Below, piece after piece: positions 6,758 through 13,583 of a DNA stretch of 15,223 bases. The translations under genes and the position numbers were made by a program. The stretch spans positions 1-15,223 of the forward strand of contig NJDV01000003.1 in NCBI GenBank assembly GCA_002254765.1. The letters are read 5' to 3'. The notes under the pieces were generated by a model, which was not told where the DNA came from, did not search any database, and worked only from the letters and a program-made list of their open reading frames with translations. Within the stretch, counting starts at the first letter, position 1. The number at the start of each line of letters is the position of its first letter. This DNA comes from Thermoplasmatales archaeon ex4484_36. Its GTDB lineage: Archaea > Thermoplasmatota > Penumbrarchaeia > Penumbrarchaeales > EX4484-36.

Positions 6758-7741
6758 CTACCTGCCGAGCTCTTTAAGCAGCATGACGTGCTCTTCCTCC
6801 GTTATCCCCAGAGTCTTCTTCAGCATAAGGATGAGGGCCAACTCGTCCCTGCTGACGTGCCCATCCTTCAGAGCCTCTTGAAGTGCGGTCCGGTATATAC
6901 TGAGCTTCTCCTTCTCTCTCTTCTCCTTGCCTCCTCTGGGGAGAGACTTAAGGATCTCCTCCCTCCTTTTATCGGGTATGCCCAGGACGTTCAGAAGGCT
7001 CACTATTATGGCTTCCTCATCTGAGGTAATTCTCCCATCCTTAAGGGCCGTTTTTATTACAGTGTCCAGGATTCTCTCTGAGCTCAATCCGTCTGTGCAC
7101 TCCTTGAGAACTTCTTCCTCCAGACGCCGGTGCTCCTCTTCAGTCACCTTCAGCTCCCGCCGTGCCTCCTTCAGCAGTTCGGCCTCGTCCCTTGTAAGCT
7201 TTCCGTCCTCCCATGCCTTTTTGAGGATGTTTCTGTAAACGTCAAGCCTCCGGTCCTCACTCTCCCTCCCGGGAGAGATTCTCTTAGCTTCTTCGATCTC
7301 ACGCTCCCCGGTAGCCTCTGCGGCTTCCTCCTTACCCTCCATTTCCATGAGAACCTGAAGAGGTGTCTTACTTGCCTGGTGGGTGAAACAGTACTCCATG
7401 AAGGGAATGCTCCTTATCTTCCCCTTCTCCTTAACAACAACCATCTTCCCGCTCAGGCTTTTGATTATCTTCCTAGCTTCAACACGCCCCTCGTCTGTCA
7501 GGAAATAGACCCTCAGCCTCTGCCTGGCACCTCTCACGTGGGAGAGCCTCTCCTTAACAAGCCCCTTCTCAATGAGCTTCTTAAGTGACCTGGGAACGTG
7601 CTTCCTCTGTATGAAGGCACCTTTGGAGATGCCCTCCTGAGTCACCTGTGGTGGGACCTCAAACTCGTCCTCATATTGCACATAATCGTACAGATGAAAC
7701 AGGATTCGTTCTTCCGCCGTCAAAGAATATCTTCTGCCCAC
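6758..7741 (-). CDS. Winged-helix protein with three TerB/EF-hand-like helical repeats
   Basis: The protein is 327 residues. Residues 7-100 form a winged-helix DNA-binding domain of a type seen in euryarchaeal regulators (L-T-A-E-E-R-I-L-F-H-L, V-T-Q-E-G-I-S, V-P-R-S-L-K-K-L-I-E-K-G-L-V, V-Y-F-L-T-D-E-G). A charged linker (about 135-165) follows. The C-terminal part has three related helical units at about 168-212, 226-266 and 282-325. Each contains an acidic loop: E-D-G-K-L-T-R-D-E, K-D-G-R-I-T-S-D-E, K-D-G-H-V-S-R-D-E. These resemble TerB-type or EF-hand-like metal-binding loops. I infer a regulator that senses metal, partner protein or stress through the repeats. The start is the GTG at 7741, 27 bases after TTTAAA, hence probably leaderless. 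It lies 45 bases downstream of the SPFH operon. Confidence 0.82.
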   Translation of the reverse strand: MGRRYSLTAEERILFHLYDYVQYEDEFEVPPQVTQEGISKGAFIQRKHVPRSLKKLIEKGLVKERLSHVRGARQRLRVYFLTDEGRVEARKIIKSLSGKMVVVKEKGKIRSIPFMEYCFTHQASKTPLQVLMEMEGKEEAAEATGEREIEEAKRISPGRESEDRRLDVYRNILKKAWEDGKLTRDEAELLKEARRELKVTEEEHRRLEEEVLKECTDGLSSERILDTVIKTALKDGRITSDEEAIIVSLLNVLGIPDKRREEILKSLPRGGKEKREKEKLSIYRTALQEALKDGHVSRDELALILMLKKTLGITEEEHVMLLKELGR

Positions 7742-7754
7742 GAATGAAGAAAAA

Positions 7755-7787
7755 GGAGGGGGGTTTTAAATCTTATTATGAACCCCC
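7755..7787 (-). terminator. Inverted repeat plus T-tract ending the SPFH operon
   Basis: Just after the SPFH stop (7787-7789) the minus strand has GGGGGTT, a 15-base loop, AACCCCC (arms 7781-7787 and 7759-7765), then CTCCTTTTTC. This looks like an intrinsic terminator. The loop contains the TATA-like sequence of the next gene, so the element may have two roles. Confidence 0.45.
7764..7772 (-). promoter_or_regulatory. TATA-like element for the winged-helix/TerB-like gene
   Basis: GATTTAAAA on the minus strand is centred about 27 bases before the GTG start at 7741. It lies inside the loop of a 7-bp inverted repeat. No ribosome site separates it from the start, so the transcript should be leaderless or nearly so. 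Confidence 0.5.
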
Positions 7788-8893
7788 TATTCTTTCCTTT
7801 CTTTCTCCTTTCTAACGCCCTTTTCGGAGAGAATGGCTGAGATGTCCATCTCGTCCTTCTTCATCTCCTCTTCAAATCTCTCTCGTTCTTCAGCGAACTC
7901 CTCCATGGAGGGGATGGGTCCCAGTACTTCCTCGCTCTTCCCGACGATCTCCTCCAGCTTCTCTGGAGGCATCTCCCGCACTTCCGGTATCTCGCGCCTG
8001 CCTTTGCCGATGTATTCAGAGGCGCTCTCTATGAGGCGGGAGACCTCAAACGGGAAGATGATCTTGGTGGCCTTTCCGTTGGCCACCCTGCTTAGGGTGT
8101 CCAGGGAGAGGAAGGTCAGAGCCTTCTTGTCCAGCACCGCCGCTCCTAAGGAGAGTATTCTCAGCCTCTGGGCCTCGCCCTGGGCGGTGAGGATCTTGGC
8201 CATCCTCTCTCCCTCCGCCTCCAGTATGGCCGCCTGTCTCCTTCCCTCAGCCTGAAGGATCCTGGCCCTCTTCATACCCTCCGCCTCCAGTATGGCTGCC
8301 CTCTTCTTACCATCCGCTCTTAATATGGCAGCCCTTCTCTCCCTCTCGGAGGCGGTCTGCTCCTCCATGGCGGCCTTCACGGGGCCGGAGGGATCAACCT
8401 CCTTAATCTCCACGTTCTCAACCTTCACCCCCCACTTGTCAGTCTCCCTGTCAATTATGTCCCTGAGCTTTGCATTTATGACATCCCTGTTGTAGAAAAC
8501 CTCATCCAGCTCCATGTTACCAATTATGGCCCTTAAAGTGGTCTGGGCAAACTTCACTGTGGCAATTCTGTAGTCCTGAACGTTGTAAATGGCTTTTCTG
8601 GGGTCTACAACTTTGATATATATAACGGCATCCACCTTCGTGGGTGAGTTGTCTTTGGTTATGACCTCCTGGGGAGGAACGTCAAGGGTCTGGGTTCTCA
8701 CATCTACTCTATGTATTTTACTTATAAAGGGTGCTATCATGTTAAAACCTTGGTAGAGTGTTTTCTTGTACTTACCCAGTTTTTCATAGAGGACCTCTTC
8801 GTAGGGCGGTACGATCACTATGGAGCTCCTCAGGGCCGCCATAAAGACCATAAAGATAATAAAAACCAAAAGCCAAACGAAGTAGCCAAGCAT
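7787..8893 (-). CDS. SPFH/stomatin-like membrane protein (full length, with coiled-coil)
   Basis: The protein is 368 residues. It has an N-terminal membrane helix (about 4-22), an SPFH (band 7) domain (about 24-180; V-P-P-Y-E, Y-Q-G-F-N-M-I-A-P-F, D-V-R-T-Q-T-L-D-V-P-P-Q), a coiled-coil, a stomatin-type C-terminal helix (F-L-S-L-D-T-L-S-R-V-A) and a strongly charged tail. The coil (188-242) has five perfect 11-residue units of the form A-x-I-L-x-A-x-G. Stomatins form ring or cage oligomers that organise membrane microdomains and control proteases or channels. Here the upstream NfeD gene is the usual partner. I use the ATG at 8893, not the GTG at 8902, because the GTG is part of the ribosome site GAGGTG. 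It is the last gene of the operon. Confidence 0.93.
   Translation of the reverse strand: MLGYFVWLLVFIIFMVFMAALRSSIVIVPPYEEVLYEKLGKYKKTLYQGFNMIAPFISKIHRVDVRTQTLDVPPQEVITKDNSPTKVDAVIYIKVVDPRKAIYNVQDYRIATVKFAQTTLRAIIGNMELDEVFYNRDVINAKLRDIIDRETDKWGVKVENVEIKEVDPSGPVKAAMEEQTASERERRAAILRADGKKRAAILEAEGMKRARILQAEGRRQAAILEAEGERMAKILTAQGEAQRLRILSLGAAVLDKKALTFLSLDTLSRVANGKATKIIFPFEVSRLIESASEYIGKGRREIPEVREMPPEKLEEIVGKSEEVLGPIPSMEEFAEERERFEEEMKKDEMDISAILSEKGVRKEKERKE
8168..8332 (-). repeat. Five tandem 33-base units encoding the stomatin coil
   Basis: Five consecutive 33-base units encode A-A-I-L-R-A-D-G-K-K-R and four variants in the stomatin-like protein (residues 188-242). The units have diverged, but a 16-base stretch (CCGCCTCCAGTATGGC on the plus strand) recurs exactly two units apart. 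This is coding repetition and not a mobile element. Confidence 0.8.
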
Positions 8894-8914
8894 ATTATTC
8901 ACCTCATCATCTCA

Positions 8915-8923
8915 ATTTTTAAG
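8915..8923 (-). promoter_or_regulatory. Possible internal promoter before the full-length stomatin gene
   Basis: The 43-base gap between the second head-only SPFH gene and the stomatin ATG holds TTAAAAATT on the minus strand, then GATGATGAGGTG. This could allow extra transcription of the stomatin gene alone. The spacing to the ATG (about 26 bases) is reasonable, but a good ribosome site argues that operon read-through is also used. Confidence 0.3.
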
Positions 8924-8936
8924 GCAACCGTGCGTC

Positions 8937-9551
8937 TCACTCATAAATCACCTTCACAACCATGAGCTCCTCAAGAGCTCTTCTCCTTTTATTATACATT
9001 TCTTCTAATTTAATCTTCTCCTTGGGATCCCTTGGTACCACATCCTTGACGTCCATGGCTTCCACACTGACTCCCCACTCCGCACACACCTTTTTAGACT
9101 CTTCGACACTGCGGACCGCCAAAATCTCCCTGTTTAAGTATATATCCTCAAGTTCCATCTCTGCCGCCACATCTTTTATAGCCTTCTGAACAGCTCTCTT
9201 GGTGGCCTGAAGGTAGTATTCATGGTGATAGTGAGCTTTTACTGGATCCTCCACCTTTACGAAGGCAGTAGCTTCAAGGGTGAAGGGCTTCATATCCTTG
9301 GAGTAGAGGTTCATGGGCGGAAGGTTCAGGGTCTGAGTCCTTATGTCAACAGGGTGGAGGGAGCGGAAGAGCGGGGTGACAAAGTGCAGTCCCGGGGTAT
9401 CGAGCACTCTCACAAAACCCCCTCTTTTCTCACAGATCACCACTTGGTAAGGCCACACTATGAGCACGCTTCTCTTCAACAGTACCGGAATCAAAATGAG
9501 TACAACTATTATCAGAATCCAGAGGGTTAGAGTAAGCAGAGCGGAGCTCAA
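8937..9551 (-). CDS. Head-only SPFH (band 7) membrane protein, paralogue 2
   Basis: The protein is 204 residues. A strong N-terminal membrane helix (about 5-26) is followed by a complete SPFH domain: V-W-P-Y-Q-V-V-I-C-E-K, T-P-G-L-H-F-V-T-P-L, V-D-I-R-T-Q-T-L-N-L-P-P, A-E-W-G-V-S-V-E-A-M-D-V-K-D-V. It stops shortly after the point where stomatins enter the long coiled-coil (E-E-M-Y-N-K-R-R-R-A-L-E-E), so it lacks the coil and C-terminal oligomerisation helix. The start is TTG at 9551. This overlaps the upstream TGA as TTGA, and GGAGGGGGAG precedes it, so translation is coupled. Likely role is a minor subunit or assembly partner of the full stomatin. Confidence 0.9.
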   Translation of the reverse strand: MSSALLTLTLWILIIVVLILIPVLLKRSVLIVWPYQVVICEKRGGFVRVLDTPGLHFVTPLFRSLHPVDIRTQTLNLPPMNLYSKDMKPFTLEATAFVKVEDPVKAHYHHEYYLQATKRAVQKAIKDVAAEMELEDIYLNREILAVRSVEESKKVCAEWGVSVEAMDVKDVVPRDPKEKIKLEEMYNKRRRALEELMVVKVIYE

Positions 9552-10156
9552 TTCTCTCCCCCTCCTCTCACAACGACCACTCTTGTCCCCCTCGGGAGCC
9601 TTCTTCTGTATTCATGGTCCTTCGCCAGTCTCTCGGCCACCTGGCCGATTATCTCTATCTCCCTTATGCGGACCTCCTCAACATCTATTCCCCATTTGGT
9701 GCACTCCTCCTTAAGAACCTCCATTATCTTTCTGTTCAGCTTATGAACCTTCATAACAGCCTCCTCGGTCTCCATCCCGCCTACGATCGCCCTTGTGATG
9801 ACTCCGGCAAATTTGTTAAGTGCAAGATGAGGGTCTTCAACTTCATATTTTGCCTTCATCGGGTCGCTGACTCTGTAGCGAATCTTCACTGCCACCCTCA
9901 CTGGGGTGTTATCCGTCAGAATACATTCACATTGCAAATCCTCTATGGTTTTCTCCGTTGTGTCAATGAAATAGACCTTACTTATGAATGGAGCAACGAG
10001 ATGGACCCCGGGGGGAAGAGTGCCTACTGGGTGGCCCAGTTTCTCGTATATTCCAACGTGACCCAGGGGCACTTTAACTATTGAAGAGGCGAGCATTATG
10101 AGAAGTACCAAAAGAAAAACTACAGACACTGTTAATAGGGCGGCGGAGAGGCTCAA
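9548..10156 (-). CDS. Head-only SPFH (band 7) membrane protein, paralogue 3
   Basis: The protein is 202 residues: membrane helix about 6-24 and SPFH domain about 26-175 (V-P-L-G-H-V-G-I-Y-E-K-L-G, P-P-G-V-H-L-V-A-P-F-I-S-K-V, K-W-G-I-D-V-E-E-V-R-I-R-E-I). As in its neighbour the long coil is missing. Its C-terminus, L-P-R-G-T-R-V-V-V-V-R-G-G-G, is close to the end of the adjacent NfeD protein. The start is TTG at 10156 with GAGGTG just before it, and the NfeD stop codon lies inside that ribosome site. The final four bases (TTGA) overlap the next gene. I infer that it assembles with the other SPFH proteins. Confidence 0.9.
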   Translation of the reverse strand: MSLSAALLTVSVVFLLVLLIMLASSIVKVPLGHVGIYEKLGHPVGTLPPGVHLVAPFISKVYFIDTTEKTIEDLQCECILTDNTPVRVAVKIRYRVSDPMKAKYEVEDPHLALNKFAGVITRAIVGGMETEEAVMKVHKLNRKIMEVLKEECTKWGIDVEEVRIREIEIIGQVAERLAKDHEYRRRLPRGTRVVVVRGGGEN

Positions 10157-10165
10157 GGGCCCACC

Positions 10166-10702
10166 TCACTTCTTCTTCACACGGAGGTGTACACCCTCTC
10201 CCCCGACCACAACCACTTTGGTCCCCGGAGGTAAGGGTTCATCGGAGGTGGCGGCCCAGTCCTCCCCAGAAACTCTTACCCTCCCCTTTGTGGGATCATC
10301 AGGGTCGGTCTCTTTTATAACAATACCCTCCTTACCGATCATTGAATTTGTGGTGGGGGTAATTGTTGGTTCAGGCTTTCCAGCGAGGATCTGGTAAAAC
10401 TTGATTGTGAAGGCTGTGGAGGCCAGAAGGGCAACGATAACTATTATGGGTGTGTATAAGCTGAGGAACATCGCCGGTGCAATCAGCCCGAAGACCCCCA
10501 AAATGATAAATATGGTGCCTGGGATTATAATAAAATATCCGGGAGTGGAGGCCTCAACGGCCACAAGAATGAGACCGAGTACCAAAAGGATTATGGAGAC
10601 ATAGTGGGGGTCAAAGGAACCAGAAGATGTGGTATTGTTGGTGGCCATAACCCATATCGAAAGAATCAGGGGGAAGAATCCGAAACCCTTCTTTGGGAGC
10701 AT
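10166..10702 (-). CDS. NfeD-like membrane protein (short form, with OB-fold)
   Basis: The protein is 178 residues. A hydrophobic N-terminal segment that may be a signal peptide is followed by three membrane helices (around Y-V-S-I-I-L-L-V-L-G, Y-F-I-I-I-P-G-T-I-F-I-I-L-G, Y-T-P-I-I-V-I-V-A-L-L-A). A soluble OB-fold domain then runs from I-G-K-E-G-I-V-I to L-P-P-G-T-K-V-V-V-V-G-G-E-G. This is the short NfeD form without the ClpP-like serine protease domain. NfeD genes pair with stomatin genes across bacteria and archaea and bind SPFH assemblies. It is first in the operon. ATG at 10702 is preferred, but an in-frame TTG at 10714 sits exactly where a leaderless transcript would begin. Confidence 0.9.
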   Translation of the reverse strand: MLPKKGFGFFPLILSIWVMATNNTTSSGSFDPHYVSIILLVLGLILVAVEASTPGYFIIIPGTIFIILGVFGLIAPAMFLSLYTPIIVIVALLASTAFTIKFYQILAGKPEPTITPTTNSMIGKEGIVIKETDPDDPTKGRVRVSGEDWAATSDEPLPPGTKVVVVGGEGVHLRVKKK

Positions 10703-10735
10703 ATCAATACCCAATTAAGAGTATAACAATTGATT

Positions 10736-10743
10736 TATTTAAA
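10736..10743 (-). promoter_or_regulatory. TATA-like element for the NfeD/SPFH operon
   Basis: TTTAAATA on the minus strand is centred about 38 bases before the ATG at 10702 and 26 before the TTG at 10714. It lies in the 124-base divergent region shared with NMD3. No GGAGG-type site precedes the NfeD ATG, which suggests a very short leader. Confidence 0.5.
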
Positions 10744-10787
10744 CTCTCCTGAATAACCCCCCCAACGCATGGAAATTCCCAAAAAGG

Positions 10788-10797
10788 TTATTAATAG
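10788..10797 (+). promoter_or_regulatory. TATA-like element for the NMD3 gene
   Basis: TTATTAATAG lies about 34 bases before the NMD3 ATG, giving a leader of about seven bases. An alternative TATA on this strand, TTTATTTAAA at 10734-10743, would give a leader of about 58 bases that includes GGAGGGG at 10808-10814. I cannot choose between them. Confidence 0.4.
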
Positions 10798-10826
10798 ATG
10801 CTCATACGGAGGGGCAGGTAACGAAA

Positions 10827-11867
10827 ATGACAGAAGAGAAAATAGAGCAAGGAACCTGCCTGAGGTGCGGCAGGGTGGCCACTCTGCACAGAGGCCTGTG
10901 CATAGACTGCTTCAGAAAAAGCTCCGAGATATTCACTATTCCCGATTATATAGATTTAACCGTGTGCCGCTCCTGTGGAGCGCAGCTTAAGGGAAAGCAC
11001 TGGGAATACGGTGGAGAACTGAAGGACATAATAGAGGACGAGATCCACTCATCCCTGCAGGAGCTCTCCGGAGTTGAGGTGTCCTTGGAGGATATAGAGA
11101 TGCGCAGGGGAGGGGAGGGTTTATATCACGTAGAGGTCAGGGCAGTGGCGCTCTTCCCCGGGGGTGGTGTGATACCCACCCGGAAGGCTTTGACGGTGAG
11201 GGTGAAGAGCTCTCTCTGTCCCCGTTGCAGCAGGATTCATGGCTCCTATTATGAGGCCATAATACAGGTTAGAGGCAGCGGAAAGGACCTCCTGAGGCAG
11301 GAAGAGGCGGTGGATAGGGTACTTGAACGGGTTGACCAGATAGCCCGGGGAGACCCCATGACCTTTGTCACCAAGCTAGTCAAGGTGAGGGGGGGGTGGG
11401 ACATCTACGTTGGGAGGAACCAGAGTGCTCGCAGGATCGCCCAGGAGATGCACAGACTCTATGGGGGAGATTATAAGGTCTCCTCAAAGCTGGTCAGCAG
11501 ACGGGAGGGGAGAGAGCTGAAACGTTTCACGTACCTCGTCAGGCTCCCTCCCTGGAGAAGGGGGGATTACCTCCTCAAAGACGGCACTCCTCACAGGATA
11601 GAGGGATTTCAGGGCAGGAGGGTAAAGCTAAAGAACATCGAGACCCGGCGGGAGGAGAGCGTTGAGATATCCTCTGTTGAGACCCTTGCCCACTACCCCT
11701 CAAAGGAGGTTGAAATGGAGGCCACTGTTCTCTACACCAGTGAGCGAGAGATAGTAATAATGGATCCCGTGAGCTTCGCTGAGGTCAACATCAAAAAGCC
11801 CCCGGGGTGGAAGAGAAGAGAAAGCGTCAAAGTGGTTAGGGTAGATGGGGGGATATATCTCCTTTAG
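10827..11867 (+). CDS. nmd3: NMD3 homologue (60S/50S ribosomal subunit export/maturation factor family)
   Basis: The protein is 346 residues. The N-terminal zinc region is intact: C11-L-R-C14, C25-I-D-C28, C47-R-S-C50, plus the later pair C131-P-R-C134 in S-L-C-P-R-C-S-R-I-H-G-S-Y-Y-E-A-I-I-Q-V-R-G, the family hallmark. The eukaryotic NMD3 adapts the 60S subunit for nuclear export. Archaea keep the core without export signals, so a role in large-subunit maturation or quality control is the usual inference. The C-terminal half has the beta-rich (OB/SH3-like) domains, e.g. G-D-Y-L-L-K-D-G-T. The ATG at 10827 is the only start giving the full zinc region. The stop overlaps the convergent pilin gene's stop by three bases. 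Confidence 0.94.
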   Translation: MTEEKIEQGTCLRCGRVATLHRGLCIDCFRKSSEIFTIPDYIDLTVCRSCGAQLKGKHWEYGGELKDIIEDEIHSSLQELSGVEVSLEDIEMRRGGEGLYHVEVRAVALFPGGGVIPTRKALTVRVKSSLCPRCSRIHGSYYEAIIQVRGSGKDLLRQEEAVDRVLERVDQIARGDPMTFVTKLVKVRGGWDIYVGRNQSARRIAQEMHRLYGGDYKVSSKLVSRREGRELKRFTYLVRLPPWRRGDYLLKDGTPHRIEGFQGRRVKLKNIETRREESVEISSVETLAHYPSKEVEMEATVLYTSEREIVIMDPVSFAEVNIKKPPGWKRRESVKVVRVDGGIYLL

Positions 11868-12733
11868 ACGTAGACCCTGACCTCCGCCGTTATGATGTTC
11901 AATACCAAGGAGTCCACGGAGTCTATCCGTAGCGTTAGAAGCTCCTCTCCCCCCGAGGGGCTAGAGAGGGTGACGTTGTATTCGCTCTCCGTTAAGCCCT
12001 CTGCGGAGAGCTCATCCTCAAGATAGCTCACAACCGCAGAACCGTATCCCTCCGGGAAGGAGATGCTGACCAGAAGGGTCTGACCCCCTTCGAAGTCATA
12101 GGTTGTGTGGAAGGTGGTTACGGCCCTCACCTCTATGAGGGCGTTGGAAGAGGAGCCGTGAGTGGAGCTCTCCCCGTCGAAGGAAACCAGATTCACCTTC
12201 AGGGACCTGAGGGTTCCGCCCCCCGGGGCTGGACTGTGGGTGAGAAATACCTCGGGGGGCGCTTTGAGGACGAGAGAGTCTCCCTGCTTCATCACAATTG
12301 CCCCCTGCTGATAGAGCAGGCTGTAGTCCTCGATGTAGCCGTTGTCCGCGGTGTATAGAATATATCCCACGCCCCTGCCATAGATTGTGCTGCCAGTGGA
12401 GTTGGTGACCTCACACTGACCACTAGCGGTAATCACGTCCATGGAGCCCCACACTCTGCCGGTGCCAAAGAGGGCACCCCCAGGGCTGCCCATGGAGAAT
12501 ACTGAGGAGGAGACCGCTCCCTCAACGCCGAGGACGTTCTGCTCCTCTATTATGGACCTGAGATTATAAATCTGAGTTACGGTATCCTCCATGTGCCTGC
12601 TCTCCACATCCTTTCCCCATGCGGGAAGGTATATCTCCATGACTGTCCCTACCACTGAGAGGGTTATCGCCAGGAGCATTATGGAGGAGATGACGTTCGT
12701 CACGCCTTCATCTCGTCTTACAATCCGCTTCAT
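11864..12733 (-). CDS. Type IV pilin-like secreted subunit with class III leader
   Basis: The protein is 289 residues. A short basic leader, M-K-R-I-V-R-R-D-E-G, is followed by a hydrophobic helix V-T-N-V-I-S-S-I-M-L-L-A-I-T-L-S-V-V-G-T-V. This is the archaeal class III signal peptide, cut by the PibD/FlaK prepilin peptidase just before the hydrophobic stretch. The rest (about 35-289) is a beta-rich outer domain with N-x-S/T sequons and resembles archaeal pilin-like proteins of unknown detail. The ATG at 12733 is one base after the upstream stop (TAA-G-ATG), with GAGGAGG at 12741-12747 inside the upstream gene. It is probably co-translated with the previous pilin-like gene. Exact pilus type is unknown. 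Confidence 0.85.
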   Translation of the reverse strand: MKRIVRRDEGVTNVISSIMLLAITLSVVGTVMEIYLPAWGKDVESRHMEDTVTQIYNLRSIIEEQNVLGVEGAVSSSVFSMGSPGGALFGTGRVWGSMDVITASGQCEVTNSTGSTIYGRGVGYILYTADNGYIEDYSLLYQQGAIVMKQGDSLVLKAPPEVFLTHSPAPGGGTLRSLKVNLVSFDGESSTHGSSSNALIEVRAVTTFHTTYDFEGGQTLLVSISFPEGYGSAVVSYLEDELSAEGLTESEYNVTLSSPSGGEELLTLRIDSVDSLVLNIITAEVRVYV

Positions 12734-12734
12734 C

Positions 12735-13583
12735 TTACAGCCTCCTCAGATCTATCTCGATCACGGTGAGGGAGATTCGGACCCCTGTGATGCTGGGCAT
12801 TTCCATCTCAGCCCCAGTCCCACTGTCAGTGAAGAAGAACTCTCCTGGATTAGGGTTTGGGGTGGGGTCCACCTCCGCCATCCCTTGGGCCTCTGCCGAT
12901 CTTTTAAGTTCAAGAAGGGCGAGTCTCCCTAAAGGGCTTCCGCTAACTAGTTTCAGGTCCCCAGAACCGAGTGTGACATCCTGGGCTGACTTCAATGTGA
13001 TTGTGATAGAGGCTGTTGTGAATCCTTCCACCTTCTGAAAGTCTCCAGTCGATGTGACAATCTCCAAAATGAGCCAGGTCTCACCACCCCCGTACTCGAT
13101 CCTCCACGAAGGCTCTTTCAACATTCCCGTCCCATAGGGATCCAGGTAGAAGACCCCCCCCGCAGCGTAGGAATAGGAGATGGGGGATGTATAACGGTAG
13201 TTAGCTGTGAGGTTCAGATATCCGGCGGATACGGCGTAATTGACCTCGTTCAAGAAAATCTCTAGCACCTTCTCCTCCGGTGTAAGCTCTATGCTCCCCA
13301 CAGCCCTACTTGTGGCTGTGGTGCTTCTTCCCCAGGTACCCAGCCTCACTGGGAAGCTCATAACATCCCCCTCTGTGCCGTATAGGGAGAGTGTGTCCAC
13401 TGCTCCGGATATCCTGAGGGCGGTTTCTTCAAGGGAGGCCTGGTGTACCATCTCCTCCCTGAGGCCATAGTTCTTCCCTGCTACAATAAGGTAACCGCTT
13501 GCCACCATGAGGGCGGCGGTTAGGATGAATATTCCTGTGACCACAGTGGAGACTCCGTCCACATTCCGCCTAGCACTTCTCAA
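12735..13583 (-). CDS. Second type IV pilin-like secreted subunit with class III leader
   Basis: The protein is 282 residues. The leader R-S-A-R-R-N-V-D-G is followed by the hydrophobic helix V-S-T-V-V-T-G-I-F-I-L-T-A-A-L-M-V-A-S-G. It matches the archaeal prepilin pattern of basic residues, Gly, then a Val/Ser-rich helix. The outer domain is beta-rich with a Pro/Asn stretch (T-P-N-P-N-P-G) near the C-terminus. I chose the TTG at 13583 because it overlaps the upstream TGA as TTGA and GGGGGTGG precedes it. The frame is open 17 codons further, but those codons lie inside the upstream gene and would put an unlikely Pro/Gly-rich segment before the leader. This TTGA junction is identical in form to the SPFH pair. 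Confidence 0.85.
   Translation of the reverse strand: MRSARRNVDGVSTVVTGIFILTAALMVASGYLIVAGKNYGLREEMVHQASLEETALRISGAVDTLSLYGTEGDVMSFPVRLGTWGRSTTATSRAVGSIELTPEEKVLEIFLNEVNYAVSAGYLNLTANYRYTSPISYSYAAGGVFYLDPYGTGMLKEPSWRIEYGGGETWLILEIVTSTGDFQKVEGFTTASITITLKSAQDVTLGSGDLKLVSGSPLGRLALLELKRSAEAQGMAEVDPTPNPNPGEFFFTDSGTGAEMEMPSITGVRISLTVIEIDLRRL

Noticed and set aside
8168..8332. 33-base repeats considered as a CRISPR array or minisatellite
   Set aside because: They have no spacers, are in frame and encode perfect coiled-coil hendecads of a stomatin.
8894..8902. GTG at 8902 as the start of the full-length stomatin
   Set aside because: The GTG is part of the GAGGTG ribosome site serving the ATG at 8893.
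9614..10084. A 156-codon plus-strand open frame opposite the third SPFH gene
   Set aside because: It lies wholly antisense to a well-supported SPFH gene and shows no recognisable domain or start signal.
10769..10990. Plus-strand open frame starting at ATG 10769 ahead of NMD3
   Set aside because: It runs out of frame across the NMD3 zinc region, and its product has no recognisable features.
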